The notes beneath the pieces were generated by a model that saw only the letters and a program-made list of their open reading frames with translations, was not told the origin of the DNA and did not search any database. Below are positions 1-8,955 of a stretch of 64,000 nt of DNA, piece by piece (position 1 is the first letter of the stretch; each line of letters opens with the position of its first letter). The position numbers were made by a program, and so were the translations under genes. Where the stretch lies: contig JAFQGF010000003.1 of assembly GCA_017415555.1 (NCBI GenBank), positions 31,108-95,107 of the forward strand, read 5' to 3'. This DNA is from Akkermansia sp. (lineage in GTDB: Bacteria > Verrucomicrobiota > Verrucomicrobiia > Verrucomicrobiales > Akkermansiaceae).

Positions 1-999
1 CTGGGCGCGGGCAGGGGTGGCGCCAATCTTGGCGTAAGCGGCGGGCAGAGCCTCGCGACCGCGAGGGGTGCGCTTAATGTAGCCCTGCATGATGAGGAAG
101 GGCTCGTGTACGTCTTCGATGGTACTTTCATCCTCACCCACAGCCACAGCCAGGGATGCCAGCCCAACAGGTCCACCGTTAAACTTGTAAATCATCGTTT
201 CCAGTAGGCGCTTGTCCATCTCATCCAGACCATCCGCATCGATATCAATCATTCCCAGAGCCGCTTCTGCCACGGCATCGGTAATGCAGCCATCGCTTTT
301 GACCTGGGCATAGTCACGCACCCAGCGCAGCAGGGCATTGGCCACACGAGGTGTTCCGCGAGAGCGGCGGGCGATAGAAAGGGCACCACCTTGTTTCAGG
401 TCGATATCCAGCAGCCCTGCGGAGCGGTGCAGAATCTGGCAGAGTTCTTCTGCCGAGTAGTAATCCAGTCTGTTGATGAGCCCAAAGCGCGAGCGTAGTG
501 GGCCGGTGAGCATGCCGGCACGGGTGGTGGCTCCCACCAGGGTGAATTTGGGAAGGTTGAGCTGAATGGAGCGGGCATTCGGCCCCTGATCGATGATAAT
601 ATCGAGCCGGTAATCCTCCATGGCAGGGTAGAGATATTCCTCGATGGCCGGGTGGAGGCGATGGATTTCATCGATGAAGAGTACATCTCCCTTTTCCACA
701 TTAGTGAGGATGCCGGCAAGGTCTCCGGCCTTATCTATCTGCGGACCGGAGGTGGTGTGTAACTTGTGCCCCACGGCGTTGGCTATGATGTTGGCCAACG
801 TGGTTTTTCCAAGCCCTGGAGGGCCACTGAGCAGCACATGATCAAGCACATCGCCTCGCATACGCGCGGCTTCCACCATGAGCAACAGACGCTCCTTTAC
901 TTTTTCCTGACCGCAGAACTCACTGAATGCCGGGGGGCGCAGCGACACATCGTAACTGCCCGTTGTCTCTGCCATGCGGGTGTAGACGGAATCAGCCAT
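1..999 (-). CDS. ruvB: Holliday junction branch migration helicase RuvB (3' end cut by window)
   Basis: RuvB is the hexameric AAA+ motor that drives branch migration of Holliday junctions with RuvA during recombination and repair. The frame is open for 333 codons from the ATG at 999 to the window edge, so only a few C-terminal residues can be missing (the family is about 330-350 residues). Visible are Walker A (GPPGLGKTT), Walker B (LFIDEIHRL), the sensor region ([18 protein letters not shown]) and the winged-helix part with GGPVGL and a TPRGRE-like end. An AT-rich TATTAT/TATAAT stretch lies directly upstream of the start. Two small genes lie upstream on the same strand and may be co-transcribed. 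The product is clear; the C-terminus is simply outside the window. Confidence 0.97.
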   Translation of the reverse strand, partial: MADSVYTRMAETTGSYDVSLRPPAFSEFCGQEKVKERLLLMVEAARMRGDVLDHVLLSGPPGLGKTTLANIIANAVGHKLHTTSGPQIDKAGDLAGILTNVEKGDVLFIDEIHRLHPAIEEYLYPAMEDYRLDIIIDQGPNARSIQLNLPKFTLVGATTRAGMLTGPLRSRFGLINRLDYYSAEELCQILHRSAGLLDIDLKQGGALSIARRSRGTPRVANALLRWVRDYAQVKSDGCITDAVAEAALGMIDIDADGLDEMDKRLLETMIYKFNGGPVGLASLAVAVGEDESTIEDVHEPFLIMQGYIKRTPRGREALPAAYAKIGATPARAQ

Positions 1000-1004
1000 G
1001 GGGA

Positions 1005-1241
1005 TTATATAATACCTTCCTCAGTATCGCGTGGATGTTTTTCAGCCACATTGTTCTTTTGCTTAACAACGACATTGCTCTGACGATTCCGGGGAGGCGA
1101 ACTCAAGCAGATTACATCATCTTCCGGGGAGATAGGCATTCCGGAAGTTCTCTGCAGCGGTCCGGTGCGGGCAGGCTCTCTCGCCGGTTGGTCACCAGCG
1201 GGATATTTTGGGGTGTTCTGCTGTTCCGGTTCAATAATCAT
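1005..1241 (-). CDS. Small hypothetical protein, second of a look-alike pair
   Basis: A 78-residue product of unknown function. I start it at the ATG at 1241, which gives an N-terminus [14 protein letters not shown]; a GTG at 1268 in the same frame would overlap the upstream gene. This N-terminus matches that of the neighbouring small protein (MEIEPVQKTAPKYP) in 9 of 14 positions, including the ending PKYP, so the two appear to be diverged copies or to share a sorting or interaction motif. The rest is polar and low in hydrophobic residues, with no membrane segment or signal peptide. It lies 16 nt after the other copy and just before ruvB, so it is probably in the same transcript. It could also be a decaying copy. 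Confidence 0.5.
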   Translation of the reverse strand: MIIEPEQQNTPKYPAGDQPAREPARTGPLQRTSGMPISPEDDVICLSSPPRNRQSNVVVKQKNNVAEKHPRDTEEGII

Positions 1242-1257
1242 GAGCTGGTGAAACGGG

Positions 1258-1431
1258 TTATTTAACACCGCCGGTCACCTGCGGGGGCAGCGGGGCGCCG
1301 GGAGGAGTCATACCCTGCTGTTGTTGCTGCTGCTGGCAGGAGGTCACTGCTGCTGCAGCTGCTACCACAGCTACGGTTTTCACAATAGTAGGATACTTCG
1401 GGGCGGTTTTCTGTACAGGTTCTATTTCCAT
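1258..1431 (-). CDS. Small putative lipoprotein or membrane-anchored peptide
   Basis: A 57-residue protein of unknown function. The chain has an N-terminal polar section with EIEPVQ and PKYP, then an Ala/Val-rich hydrophobic stretch ending in AAVTSC, a plausible lipobox, followed by a run of seven glutamines and a Pro/Gly-rich tail (PPGAPLPP). A strong promoter (TTGACA, 18 nt, TACACT) ends 6 nt before the ATG at 1431. This fixes the start and supports expression even though the gene is very short. The unusually long n-region before the hydrophobic part makes it uncertain whether it is processed as a lipoprotein or stays as a membrane-anchored peptide. A related N-terminus is found in the next small gene. 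Confidence 0.65.
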   Translation of the reverse strand: MEIEPVQKTAPKYPTIVKTVAVVAAAAAVTSCQQQQQQQGMTPPGAPLPPQVTGGVK

Positions 1432-1437
1432 GTGCAC

Positions 1438-1467
1438 AGTGTACCACATTTTTCTTCAGAATGTCAA
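1438..1467 (-). promoter_or_regulatory. Promoter of the 57-residue protein gene
   Basis: On the minus strand TTGACA (1462-1467) and TACACT (1438-1443) are separated by 18 nt. The -10 ends 6 nt before the ATG at 1431, so the transcript would be nearly leaderless. Confidence 0.7.
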
Positions 1468-1514
1468 TTCCTCAGCGCACCATCTTTGCCGGAAAATTGT
1501 TCACTGCCCGGGGT

Positions 1515-1910
1515 CTATCTCTCGCCCAAGGCAATACAGATAGTGCCGCTGGGGCGGTGGAGTATGGCGTAGCTGTACATCATTCCCGGAATATCGGCGC
1601 CGAAGCATGAGATGTCCTCACTGCGGAAATCGGGAAATGCTTTCTGAAAATCTTCGTAGTGATAATGAGCATCCACAGGATTGATGGGACTCCAGATATC
1701 TGAGAGTGGCGATTCCAGACGGCCTGTGATATCCCAGGTGCTTTCCTGTAAAGGACCGCCCCAGCAGAAATCGCACGAGTGAATCTTTACATTATCGAAT
1801 AGGCGGCAGGGTAACGTAAGCTCCCAAATATAGCCCATGGGCAGGGATATCAACACCAATCCGATATAACCCAGAATGATGTAACAGGAGTATTTGAGCA
1901 GTTTTTTCAT
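1515..1910 (-). CDS. Small membrane-anchored hypothetical protein
   Basis: A 131-residue protein of unknown function. A Lys-rich start (MKKLLKYS) leads into one hydrophobic segment at about residues 8-30 (IILGYIGLVLISLPMGY), so it is anchored in the inner membrane with most of the chain outside the cytoplasm. The rest contains several Cys and aromatic residues, including CDFCWGG, but no motif I recognise. Its ATG overlaps the stop of the upstream transglutaminase-fold gene by ATGA, so the two are translationally coupled and it is the last gene of the miaB trio. Confidence 0.75.
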   Translation of the reverse strand: MKKLLKYSCYIILGYIGLVLISLPMGYIWELTLPCRLFDNVKIHSCDFCWGGPLQESTWDITGRLESPLSDIWSPINPVDAHYHYEDFQKAFPDFRSEDISCFGADIPGMMYSYAILHRPSGTICIALGER

Positions 1911-2836
1911 TGCTGTTTCATCAGCCGCAGAATGTTGACAGGAGCCGCCGACGCTTGTACAGGGAATTTTACTTGTCCGGGGAACACAAGATAATACTGA
2001 CCTTCCCTCGGCAGGTTGAAGGTGGCAAACTTGCGCACGTCATCGCGAGAGGTCGGCAGCAATTGCTCTTCCAGAACTTTACCTGTGGCATCCACTAATT
2101 GGACGGTTTGTTTTTCCTCGCTCCGGGGGAGAACGTCGAGCATGAGGCGTTGCTTGTTCTCCGGCAGACCGGCCGCAATATACCATGCCGTAGCCAATTC
2201 CCGATAGCGGGCCGTAACGTCTTCTGCAGCAATGGGGGCATTCCGGAAGGCTCCTACAGGAAATATCCATTCCCCCTGCGGGTGCTGAGCCACAATATGT
2301 TGTGCTGGTTGCTCCGGGTCCAGCATGCCTATATTTTCCATCACCCACCCTGTATTGAAGGCTTTTTCGTTAAATTCAATCATCTGCCATTTACCATCCA
2401 GCCAAACCTCCGGCCAGGTGTGATTGCCGGGCACATGATTCCAGGTAGGCACCCCTACTGCACGAGCCGGTATGCCAATCGACCGAAAAGCACACACCAT
2501 CAGAATTGTCTGCCCGGTACAGGATATTTTCTTCTCGGCGAGAGCCTCCAGGGCATTCATATCCTGCTTTCTGCGTTCGCGGGAATAATAGGTGCCGGTA
2601 AGGGCTGTCATGTTTGCCGCGATGTGCAGCACAGCCTCCCGGGCTGTCTTGCATTCCTTTACGGCAGGAACGAAAATATCTGCCACGGGTTTACGCCAGT
2701 TGCAGTCAACCTCGCTGAGCACACGATTACTTTCCAGATAAAGCGTGCGCACGTCATCCGGTATTTCCTGCTGCCAGCGGGCAAAAGCAGGGCAGTTAAG
2801 GATGGCGGCAGCAAGGATGCAGAGCAATTTTTTCAT
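1907..2836 (-). CDS. Secreted transglutaminase-fold protein
   Basis: A 309-residue exported protein with a signal peptide (MKKLLCILAAAILNCPAFA) and a transglutaminase-like (papain-fold) core. Cys106 sits in SCTGQT, His139 in NHTWPEVW, and the third catalytic position seems to be Glu154 in QMIEFNE instead of the usual Asp. Such domains act as cysteine proteases, peptide cyclases or amidases; the substrate cannot be read from sequence. A C-terminal part of about 100 residues looks like a beta-sandwich. I start at the ATG at 2836, which overlaps the miaB stop (ATGA); an upstream in-frame start at 2872 would lie within miaB and lacks support. It is translationally coupled to both neighbours. Confidence 0.85.
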   Translation of the reverse strand: MKKLLCILAAAILNCPAFARWQQEIPDDVRTLYLESNRVLSEVDCNWRKPVADIFVPAVKECKTAREAVLHIAANMTALTGTYYSRERRKQDMNALEALAEKKISCTGQTILMVCAFRSIGIPARAVGVPTWNHVPGNHTWPEVWLDGKWQMIEFNEKAFNTGWVMENIGMLDPEQPAQHIVAQHPQGEWIFPVGAFRNAPIAAEDVTARYRELATAWYIAAGLPENKQRLMLDVLPRSEEKQTVQLVDATGKVLEEQLLPTSRDDVRKFATFNLPREGQYYLVFPGQVKFPVQASAAPVNILRLMKQQ

Positions 2837-4194
2837 TGCAGTACGGAACCGTAGAGGGTGAATCCGGTGCATTCATCGATGCGCACCGGCACAATGCTGC
2901 CTACCTCTGCCGTGCCGCCTTCGATGATGACAGGCTTATTCTGCGAGGTACGCCCCTGGAGTCGGTCGGGATTATTCTTGCTGGGCCCCTCCACCAGGAT
3001 GGTCTGCTGTGTACCTACCAAGGCCATGTTTCGAGCCGTGGCTATGCGGTTAACACACTCCAGCAAATCATGATTGCGCTCTTCCTTTACACGCAGGCAA
3101 ATTTGCTCCGCCATGGCAGCCGCGGGAGTGTCACGGCGCGGAGAATATTGGAAAATAAAGGCGTTATCGAACTGGATGCGCTCCACTGCAGCTTTGGTCT
3201 GTTGGTAATCCTCGTCCGTTTCGCCGGGGAAGCCTACGATGATATCTGTCGTGATGGCGAGATCTGGACGAGCCTCGCGCATGGCCTCGCAGAGCTGGAG
3301 GTATTTCTCATTCTTGTAGGGGCGCAGCATCAGCTTGAGAATGCGATCGCTGCCGCTCTGCATGGGGAAGTGAATGTGACTGCACAGCTTAGGCAGGTAG
3401 GTGTAGGCATTCACCAAATCCTGCCGGAACCCAATGGGGTGCGGCGAGGTGAAGCGTATGCGCTCCAGCCCGTCAATCTCGTGCAGGGCTTCCAGCAGAC
3501 GCACAAAGGCTCCGCGCCCATTGATAAGAGGTTCATCCTTGCCGTAGCGATTCACAATCTGCCCCAGGAGGGTGATTTCCTTCACGCCGCGAGCCACAAG
3601 CTCACGAGCTTCCACCAGGATATCCTCCTGCGGACGACTGCATTCACTGCCCCGGGTACTGGGCACGATGCAGTAGGAGCATTTCATGTCGCAGCCCTGC
3701 ATGATGGAAACGAACGCAGTACAGTTGCCTGCAGGGGGGAGGTGGTCTTTAATAGCATTCTGGAAGCCGTCCTCGTGCTCTACGGCACAGATATGGGCAC
3801 CCCGGCGGAACGGCTCTGTGATATTCTGCCCCAGGCGGCTGCGCAGCAGGCGGTTGCAGTGCAGATACACATTGTGGTACTGACGTGTGCCGCTTACGAG
3901 GTCCAGGCGAGGGATATCGCGGAAGAGGCTACGCTGACGGCTCTGGCACATGCAGCCCATGAAGCCGTACACCACCCAGGGCTTGGCCGTGGGGCGGGAG
4001 CAAAGCAGCCCCATCTTACCGAGTGCTTTCAGCTCCGCCTTTTCGCGCACGGAGCAAGTGTTGATGAGGATAATATCTGCCTCTGCCTCATCTTTTGTGA
4101 TGTCGTAGCCACCCGCCAGGAACATGCTCAGCACCTGTTCGCTGTCACGCTCGTTCATCTGGCATCCATAGGTCTTTATCAGTACGCTCGGCAT
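2833..4194 (-). CDS. miaB: tRNA-2-methylthio-N6-dimethylallyladenosine synthase MiaB
   Basis: A radical-SAM methylthiotransferase that converts i6A37 to ms2i6A37 in tRNAs reading UNN codons. The 453 residues show the expected layout: an N-terminal UPF0004 domain with three cluster cysteines (TYGCQMN, INTCSVRE, GFMGCMCQ), the radical-SAM motif CDMKCSYC, and a C-terminal TRAM domain. Length is normal. It has its own promoter immediately after the preceding operon and is followed by two genes coupled through ATGA overlaps, an unusual partnership because these encode exported proteins of unrelated type. Confidence 0.95.
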   Translation of the reverse strand: MPSVLIKTYGCQMNERDSEQVLSMFLAGGYDITKDEAEADIILINTCSVREKAELKALGKMGLLCSRPTAKPWVVYGFMGCMCQSRQRSLFRDIPRLDLVSGTRQYHNVYLHCNRLLRSRLGQNITEPFRRGAHICAVEHEDGFQNAIKDHLPPAGNCTAFVSIMQGCDMKCSYCIVPSTRGSECSRPQEDILVEARELVARGVKEITLLGQIVNRYGKDEPLINGRGAFVRLLEALHEIDGLERIRFTSPHPIGFRQDLVNAYTYLPKLCSHIHFPMQSGSDRILKLMLRPYKNEKYLQLCEAMREARPDLAITTDIIVGFPGETDEDYQQTKAAVERIQFDNAFIFQYSPRRDTPAAAMAEQICLRVKEERNHDLLECVNRIATARNMALVGTQQTILVEGPSKNNPDRLQGRTSQNKPVIIEGGTAEVGSIVPVRIDECTGFTLYGSVLQ

Positions 4195-4220
4195 GGTCTG
4201 AATGATAAAATTCGGGCGGG

Positions 4221-4249
4221 AGTGTAACAGGTTATGCCCGTTTTGGCAA
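4221..4249 (-). promoter_or_regulatory. Promoter of miaB
   Basis: TTGCCA (4244-4249), 17 nt, TACACT (4221-4226) on the minus strand, with 26 nt from the -10 to the miaB ATG at 4194. It starts only a few bases after the stop of the upstream lipoprotein gene. Confidence 0.6.
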
Positions 4250-4254
4250 GCCTT

Positions 4255-4935
4255 TTATTCGCCTGTAAACTCAATCTCTTGCCCTTTGTGAGCCTTGCGA
4301 ATGTTGCGGATATAGCGCTGGCGGGCAGGGTGGTTGATGTAGCGGGCGTGCCATTCATCCGGCAGCATGGCTACAGATTCATGGCTCACCTTCGTCGCCG
4401 TGGCTTTCACTATGCCGTGCAGACAATCGATGTGCATAAGCTCATTGCCTTTGCTGTCCTTCAGGCTCAGCCGGTCAATGATGTGGGCGTGGGCGGAAAG
4501 CGAAGGTGGCAACATTGTTTCCGAGATATAGGAATGCCCGCGTCCATCGGTCGCGACACTGACGTAAAAATGGGGAAGGAACTCGTGTTCCGGTATAGGC
4601 GGTGCAGCTGAGGCATGGCTCAGAATGCTACGCAGGGCTGCCAGCTCGCTGCGGCTGAGCTTTACGCCTTTCACCGGTGGCATATCTCCACCGCAGCAAC
4701 AGCAATCGCCCGGCACGCGGCAGAATTCTGCCGTGGCAGCCTCTGCCAGTTTCTGCTGAAACGCGTTGAATGTCTGTTGTCTATTGCGGCAGTGCTCAGC
4801 ATACTCCTTCGCTTTGCGTCCTGCATTGATTCGTGCAGCTTTTTGCTCCAGCATCTCCATCGTTGGCGGTTCGGGAACAGTGTTGCAGGCTGTTGCCAGA
4901 AGCAGAGTAATAATGGCGGCAATGATTGTCTTCAT
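4255..4935 (-). CDS. Putative lipoprotein with shared LRxILS module
   Basis: A 226-residue lipoprotein of unknown function (lipobox LLLATAC after MKTIIAAIIT). After a helical, Lys/Arg/Gln-rich section comes a cysteine cluster (GDCCCCGG) and then the sequence KLSRSELAALRSILSHAS, and further on RLSLKDSKGNELMHIDC. The same elements occur in the upstream lipoprotein and in the protein encoded at 44912-45613, so the three probably share a domain. The start ATG overlaps the stop of the upstream gene by ATGA. It is the last gene of the cysS-queF-queC operon. Confidence 0.8.
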   Translation of the reverse strand: MKTIIAAIITLLLATACNTVPEPPTMEMLEQKAARINAGRKAKEYAEHCRNRQQTFNAFQQKLAEAATAEFCRVPGDCCCCGGDMPPVKGVKLSRSELAALRSILSHASAAPPIPEHEFLPHFYVSVATDGRGHSYISETMLPPSLSAHAHIIDRLSLKDSKGNELMHIDCLHGIVKATATKVSHESVAMLPDEWHARYINHPARQRYIRNIRKAHKGQEIEFTGE

Positions 4936-6347
4936 TTTTCGGTAAAGTAAGCCTTCTGGGGGTGGTAAAGATAGGTCTTGCGAATCTTGTGTCTTGTGAC
5001 ATGGGAGTCTTCTTTTTCGTCCGCAGAACGCAGCTCGGTATAGAACACATGCAGCTGAGTGGCATCTCCGGACGTGTCATCCAGTACCAGGCTTGCCATG
5101 GGCGGGGAGAACACGCTGCCGTTGTCGTGAGCATCGTAGAAGGGAATTGTTATTCCGGGAAGGGAGATGGTACCATTACCTTTGGATGTGGTGTGAACAG
5201 ACATGGAAACATTGCTGCTATTTATTATAAGCACGCCGTTCAAATCGTATTCCCCCATCTCCGGCACCAGACGTTGCAAATGTGCACTGAGGTCAATGCG
5301 TTCGCCCGCCTTCAGCTGAATATAGAAGTCTTGCCCCTTGGGAGTCGTTTCGCTCTTCGGGTTGAGGATATGTCGCAAACGGCGAGCATCTGCATCTCCT
5401 AGCTCAATTTTAGCCAGTTGCGTAGTGCATGAGGAGGAGCAGATGAAGTCATCCCGCAGACTCAGAAGGGTGGAGCCATCTTCCGAAAGAAAATCGAGAT
5501 AGGTATGATACGTCGGTGTGGCATAGAGCTCTGCATCTCTCTGCACCGGCTGAGCTCCGGAAAGAATGCGGCGCAGCTCTGCCTGTTCGGATGCGGAGAT
5601 GGAAATGGTGGTGTGTTTTGCGGTGTCGCGGATATGGAGTTTGCGCAGTCGGATTGCGGCGCAATTCTCCGCCGCCGCTTTTACCTTCTGGGTAAACTGT
5701 TTGTTGAAGGCTATACCTTTGGCCGGGAGTTTTTTGCTCCGATGTTCGGAGGCTGCATAGGTGGCATCTATTGTAGCCTGCTGCTGTCGTTGCATGGCAA
5801 GACAGTAACAGATTTCGTTCGGCAGGCTAAGGGCGGAGAGGAGAATGGAGCCGGGAATATCTATAGCCACAAAGGCCAATATGGATACCGGCACTGTCCA
5901 GTATCGGTGAGGCGAAGGTTCCGGCGACATCAGCTTAATAGGGCGGTAGTCATTACCCACCGTGTACCATGGATAAACATGTCGCATCTTTTCCGACTTC
6001 TGCTCAGGCACGGTGTATGCCGGCAGAGAGTCTCGTTTTTGTCCGGAATCCGGGGAGAAATAGTATTGCTCCTGCAATACCTCTTCTATTGTAAAGTTAG
6101 CATGCGGCAACTGACTAAAAGTAGGGTCCTGAATAGTAATGGGATGATTTGCAGAAAGCCTTACACGCTTTGTTTCCACATATTGCGTGTCGCCTACCCG
6201 GTAAACTTTCCAATCGTCTGTGTCAATGGGAACAATGAGAGCCTCGCTTTTCCGGTCGAAGTTGCTGATGGCTCCCGCTACGTCCACGCGAACGCAACCG
6301 GTAAGAGCACATGCAGTAAGAATAAGGAAGATGGGGGTCGATTTCAT
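4932..6347 (-). CDS. Large putative lipoprotein with shared LRxILS module
   Basis: A 471-residue lipoprotein of unknown function; the lipobox is ALTGC at residues 14-18. A hydrophobic stretch around residues 150-170 (VPVSILAFVAIDIPGSILL) could be a membrane segment. The central part has ISISASEQAELRRILSG followed by YHTYLDFLSEDGSTLLSL, which resembles the downstream lipoprotein and the secreted protein at 44912. A beta-rich tail follows. It lies 12 nt after queC and is coupled to the next gene by an ATGA overlap. The physical link to queuosine genes does not prove a functional one. Confidence 0.8.
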   Translation of the reverse strand: MKSTPIFLILTACALTGCVRVDVAGAISNFDRKSEALIVPIDTDDWKVYRVGDTQYVETKRVRLSANHPITIQDPTFSQLPHANFTIEEVLQEQYYFSPDSGQKRDSLPAYTVPEQKSEKMRHVYPWYTVGNDYRPIKLMSPEPSPHRYWTVPVSILAFVAIDIPGSILLSALSLPNEICYCLAMQRQQQATIDATYAASEHRSKKLPAKGIAFNKQFTQKVKAAAENCAAIRLRKLHIRDTAKHTTISISASEQAELRRILSGAQPVQRDAELYATPTYHTYLDFLSEDGSTLLSLRDDFICSSSCTTQLAKIELGDADARRLRHILNPKSETTPKGQDFYIQLKAGERIDLSAHLQRLVPEMGEYDLNGVLIINSSNVSMSVHTTSKGNGTISLPGITIPFYDAHDNGSVFSPPMASLVLDDTSGDATQLHVFYTELRSADEKEDSHVTRHKIRKTYLYHPQKAYFTEK

Positions 6348-6359
6348 AGTGTCAGATAG

Positions 6360-7016
6360 TTAAGACTCGTACTCTGTCGGGTCTGGGATTCCGGCAGAGG
6401 CGAAGGATTCCCGGCGTTCTCGACAGGTGGCACATTGGCCGCAGTGCTGCTCGCGTCCGCAGTAGCACGAATAGGTGTGGGCAAAGTCCACACCCAGAGC
6501 GGCTCCGATGGCTGTAATCTCCGCCTTCGTGTTGGTTATGAAGGGCCGCAGAATCTGCAGCCCGGCGTAGGTACCCAGAGAAATGGCAGAGGCCATGGCG
6601 GCCATGAAATCTTCCCGGCAATCCGGGTAGAGAGCGTGGTCACCACCATGAGCAGCAATCACAATGCCCTCTGCTTTGTTGCTCTCTGCAATCCCGGCGG
6701 CAATTGCCAGGAAGATGCCGTTGCGAAAGGGGACTACGGTCTGGCGCAGATTATCCTCCGCATAATCGGCGGTGGGGATGGCATCGGCCCCACTGAGCAG
6801 AGCACTCTGCAAGTGGGCTGAGATGCTGCGCAAATCAATTTCGTGGTAGGGAACACCGAGCAGCTCTGCCTGCCAACGAGCACAGGCTAACTCCCGTGCG
6901 GCGTGGTTGCTGCCGTAGTCGAAGGAAAGGGCGCACACCACCTCGTGGTGGCGGTGCGCCCAGTGAAGAGCGGTGGTGGAATCCAGCCCGCCGGAGAGTA
7001 AAACAGCTACTTTCAT
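6360..7016 (-). CDS. queC: 7-cyano-7-deazaguanine synthase QueC
   Basis: QueC converts 7-carboxy-7-deazaguanine to preQ0 with ATP and ammonia, in the pathway to queuosine in tRNA. The 218-residue protein has the PP-loop SGGLDST at the N-terminus and the zinc ligands near the C-terminus in CYCGREQHCGQCATC. Length is typical. Its ATG overlaps the queF stop by ATGA, so the enzymes making and reducing preQ0 are translationally coupled. No queD, queE or tgt is in this window. Confidence 0.96.
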   Translation of the reverse strand: MKVAVLLSGGLDSTTALHWAHRHHEVVCALSFDYGSNHAARELACARWQAELLGVPYHEIDLRSISAHLQSALLSGADAIPTADYAEDNLRQTVVPFRNGIFLAIAAGIAESNKAEGIVIAAHGGDHALYPDCREDFMAAMASAISLGTYAGLQILRPFITNTKAEITAIGAALGVDFAHTYSCYCGREQHCGQCATCRERRESFASAGIPDPTEYES

Positions 7017-7426
7017 GCGGGGCGGTTCTCCGGCTTGTGCTCAGCAGTACAGGTGAGCTGAATGCCGCCGCGGGCTCCGAACTTGCCTTCCACCTTCATC
7101 CAGGCGGGCTCTACGGCGGCCACGAGGTCATCCAGAATGCGGTTGACAACATGCTCGTTGAAGGCTGCATAGTTGCGGAAGGAAACGAGGTAGTACTTGA
7201 GGCTCTTAGTCTCCACAACTTTTTCTGCCGGAGTGTAGGTGATGGTCAGCTCACAGCTGTCCGGCTGCCCCGTCACGGGGCAGAGGGAGGAAAACTCGTG
7301 CGTGGTGAGCGTCACCACATAGGGGCGCTGCGGGCTGCGGTTCGGGAAGGCCTCCAGCTTAGCTTCCTCCGGAGTGCGGAAGAATTCGCTGTGTTTACCG
7401 AGCAGGGAAAGAGCTTTGTTGTCCAT
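7013..7426 (-). CDS. queF: NADPH-dependent 7-cyano-7-deazaguanine reductase QueF
   Basis: QueF reduces the nitrile of preQ0 to the amine preQ1 using NADPH. At 137 residues it is the short unimodular type. The nucleophile Cys49 and the proton donor Asp56 are in EFSSLCPVTGQPD, and the substrate-binding ESKSLK region appears as ETKSLKYYL. It lies 8 nt after cysS and overlaps queC by 4 nt, so the order is cysS-queF-queC in one operon. Confidence 0.96.
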   Translation of the reverse strand: MDNKALSLLGKHSEFFRTPEEAKLEAFPNRSPQRPYVVTLTTHEFSSLCPVTGQPDSCELTITYTPAEKVVETKSLKYYLVSFRNYAAFNEHVVNRILDDLVAAVEPAWMKVEGKFGARGGIQLTCTAEHKPENRPA

Positions 7427-7434
7427 GTCTTAGT

Positions 7435-8850
7435 TTACGCTTTGGTGAGTTTGTAGCCGTCCTTACCGTCCTTCATGGCCCAGCCCAGCTCGGCAAGCTT
7501 GCCGCGCAGGGCATCTGCTGTAGCCCAGTCCTTTGCCAGACGTGCGGCCCAGCGCTCATCGGCTATGGCCTTGATGTCCTCCGGCACTTCGATATCGGCA
7601 TCAGGATCTGGCAGTTGCAGTCCGAGAGCCTCCATAATGAAGCGGAAGGCTTTCCACATGCCGGTAGCCTCTTCGGCATTCATTTCGGCAGGTTTAATGC
7701 CCTTGATTGCGCTGAAAACATGGCCAAGAGCCTCCGGGCCGTTCAGATCGTCCTCCAGACTGTCCCAAGCGGGTTGAAAAACACCGAGGGCAGGGGCTTT
7801 CTTGACGAGGTCGCGGTAGGTTGGTTCCTTGGCTCCGCTGGCTTTGGCAAGTTCCTTGTCGAAACGTCCCAGCTTATTGAGGGCACTGGTGGCGTCCTTC
7901 ATGCCGGTGAGAGTGAAGTTGAGCGGGCGGCGGTAGTAGGCGCCAGCCAGCACGTAGCGCAGGGCAGCGGGGGTGTAGCCCATCTCCTGCAGCTGGTCGA
8001 GGGTGTACATATTGCCGAGGCTCTTACTCATCTTAGCACCATCCACCAGAAGGTGGGTCACATGGAACCAGTGGCGGGCAAACTCGCCGCCACAGGCACA
8101 GCGACTCTGTGCAATCTCATTCTCATGGTGAGGGAACACCAAATCCACGCCACCGGAGTGCAGGTCAAAGGTGTCGCCCAGGTACTTGTGGCTCATGGCA
8201 GAGCACTCCAGGTGCCAACCGGGACGCCCTTCACCCCAGGGGGAGGGCCAATAGTTAGGTCCATCTTCCGGGCGGCGGGCTTTCCACAGCACGAAGTCGG
8301 CCACGCTGTCTTTCTCGTACTCGTCTGTATCAGCACGGGTGTTGGCGGTTTTACCCAGGTCCAACTCCTGGCGGTCCAGGTGTGCCAGACGGCCATAGTC
8401 GGCATAGGAGGAAATACGGAAGTACACCGAGCCATCGTCGCTCTGGTAGGCATGCTTAGCATCCATGAGCTTCTGCACAATATCAAGCTGTTCTCTGATG
8501 TGGCCTACGGCGCTGGGCTCCACATGCGGCGCGAGGCAGTTGAGGGCCTTGCAGTCATCATGGAACTTGACTGTCCATTTGGCAGTGTATTCACCCAGGG
8601 GCATGCCCTGTGCCTGGGAGTTGCGGATGGTCTTATCGTCCACGTCCGTGAGGTTGCGTACATGTTTGGTACGCAGCCCCCCCAGCTCTACCACACGGCG
8701 GAATACATCCTGCACCACGAACGTGCGGAAATTGCCGATATGTGCTGCGGCGTACACGGTCGGGCCGCAACAGTAGAAGCGCAGCTGTTTGCCGTCCTCT
8801 GCCTGCACGGGCTTCATCGCCCCCGACTGTGTATCGTAAAGGTGTAACAT
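7435..8850 (-). CDS. cysS: Cysteinyl-tRNA synthetase
   Basis: A class I aminoacyl-tRNA synthetase that charges tRNA-Cys. The class I signature HIGN follows [10 protein letters not shown], the KMSKS loop is KMSKSLGN, and zinc-site residues are visible (first Cys in YCCGP, then ECSAMSH and HHENE). Length (471 residues) is normal. Three in-frame start codons are possible; I choose the ATG at 8850 because the -10 box lies over the upstream ones. It heads the cysS-queF-queC-lipoprotein operon and diverges from the gene at 8956. Confidence 0.96.
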   Translation of the reverse strand: MLHLYDTQSGAMKPVQAEDGKQLRFYCCGPTVYAAAHIGNFRTFVVQDVFRRVVELGGLRTKHVRNLTDVDDKTIRNSQAQGMPLGEYTAKWTVKFHDDCKALNCLAPHVEPSAVGHIREQLDIVQKLMDAKHAYQSDDGSVYFRISSYADYGRLAHLDRQELDLGKTANTRADTDEYEKDSVADFVLWKARRPEDGPNYWPSPWGEGRPGWHLECSAMSHKYLGDTFDLHSGGVDLVFPHHENEIAQSRCACGGEFARHWFHVTHLLVDGAKMSKSLGNMYTLDQLQEMGYTPAALRYVLAGAYYRRPLNFTLTGMKDATSALNKLGRFDKELAKASGAKEPTYRDLVKKAPALGVFQPAWDSLEDDLNGPEALGHVFSAIKGIKPAEMNAEEATGMWKAFRFIMEALGLQLPDPDADIEVPEDIKAIADERWAARLAKDWATADALRGKLAELGWAMKDGKDGYKLTKA

Positions 8851-8859
8851 AACGCGCAT

Positions 8860-8888
8860 AGTATGCACGCAGAGGTAGATTATGTCAA
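8860..8888 (-). promoter_or_regulatory. Promoter of the cysS operon
   Basis: TTGACA (8883-8888), 17 nt, CATACT (8860-8865) on the minus strand; the -10 ends 9 nt before the ATG at 8850. Start codons further upstream lie in or against the promoter, which settles the start. Confidence 0.7.
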
Positions 8889-8919
8889 GCTGACATGGCG
8901 TCAGTCTTTCGTTTTGTTC

Positions 8920-8948
8920 TTTACCGGAATGGGGAAATGTGGTAATTT
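8920..8948 (+). promoter_or_regulatory. Promoter of the transglutaminase-fold lipoprotein gene
   Basis: TTTACC (8920-8925), 17 nt, TAATTT (8943-8948), ending 7 nt before the ATG at 8956. It is a weaker match than the neighbouring promoters, but the geometry is the same. Confidence 0.45.
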
Positions 8949-8955
8949 TACAGGC

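Noticed and set aside
2836..4227. Long plus-strand reading frame of 463 codons
   Set aside because: It is antisense to miaB, whose motifs are unmistakable; the open frame is a by-product of codon bias.
7615..8847. Plus-strand reading frame of 410 codons
   Set aside because: Antisense to cysS and without any recognisable domain.
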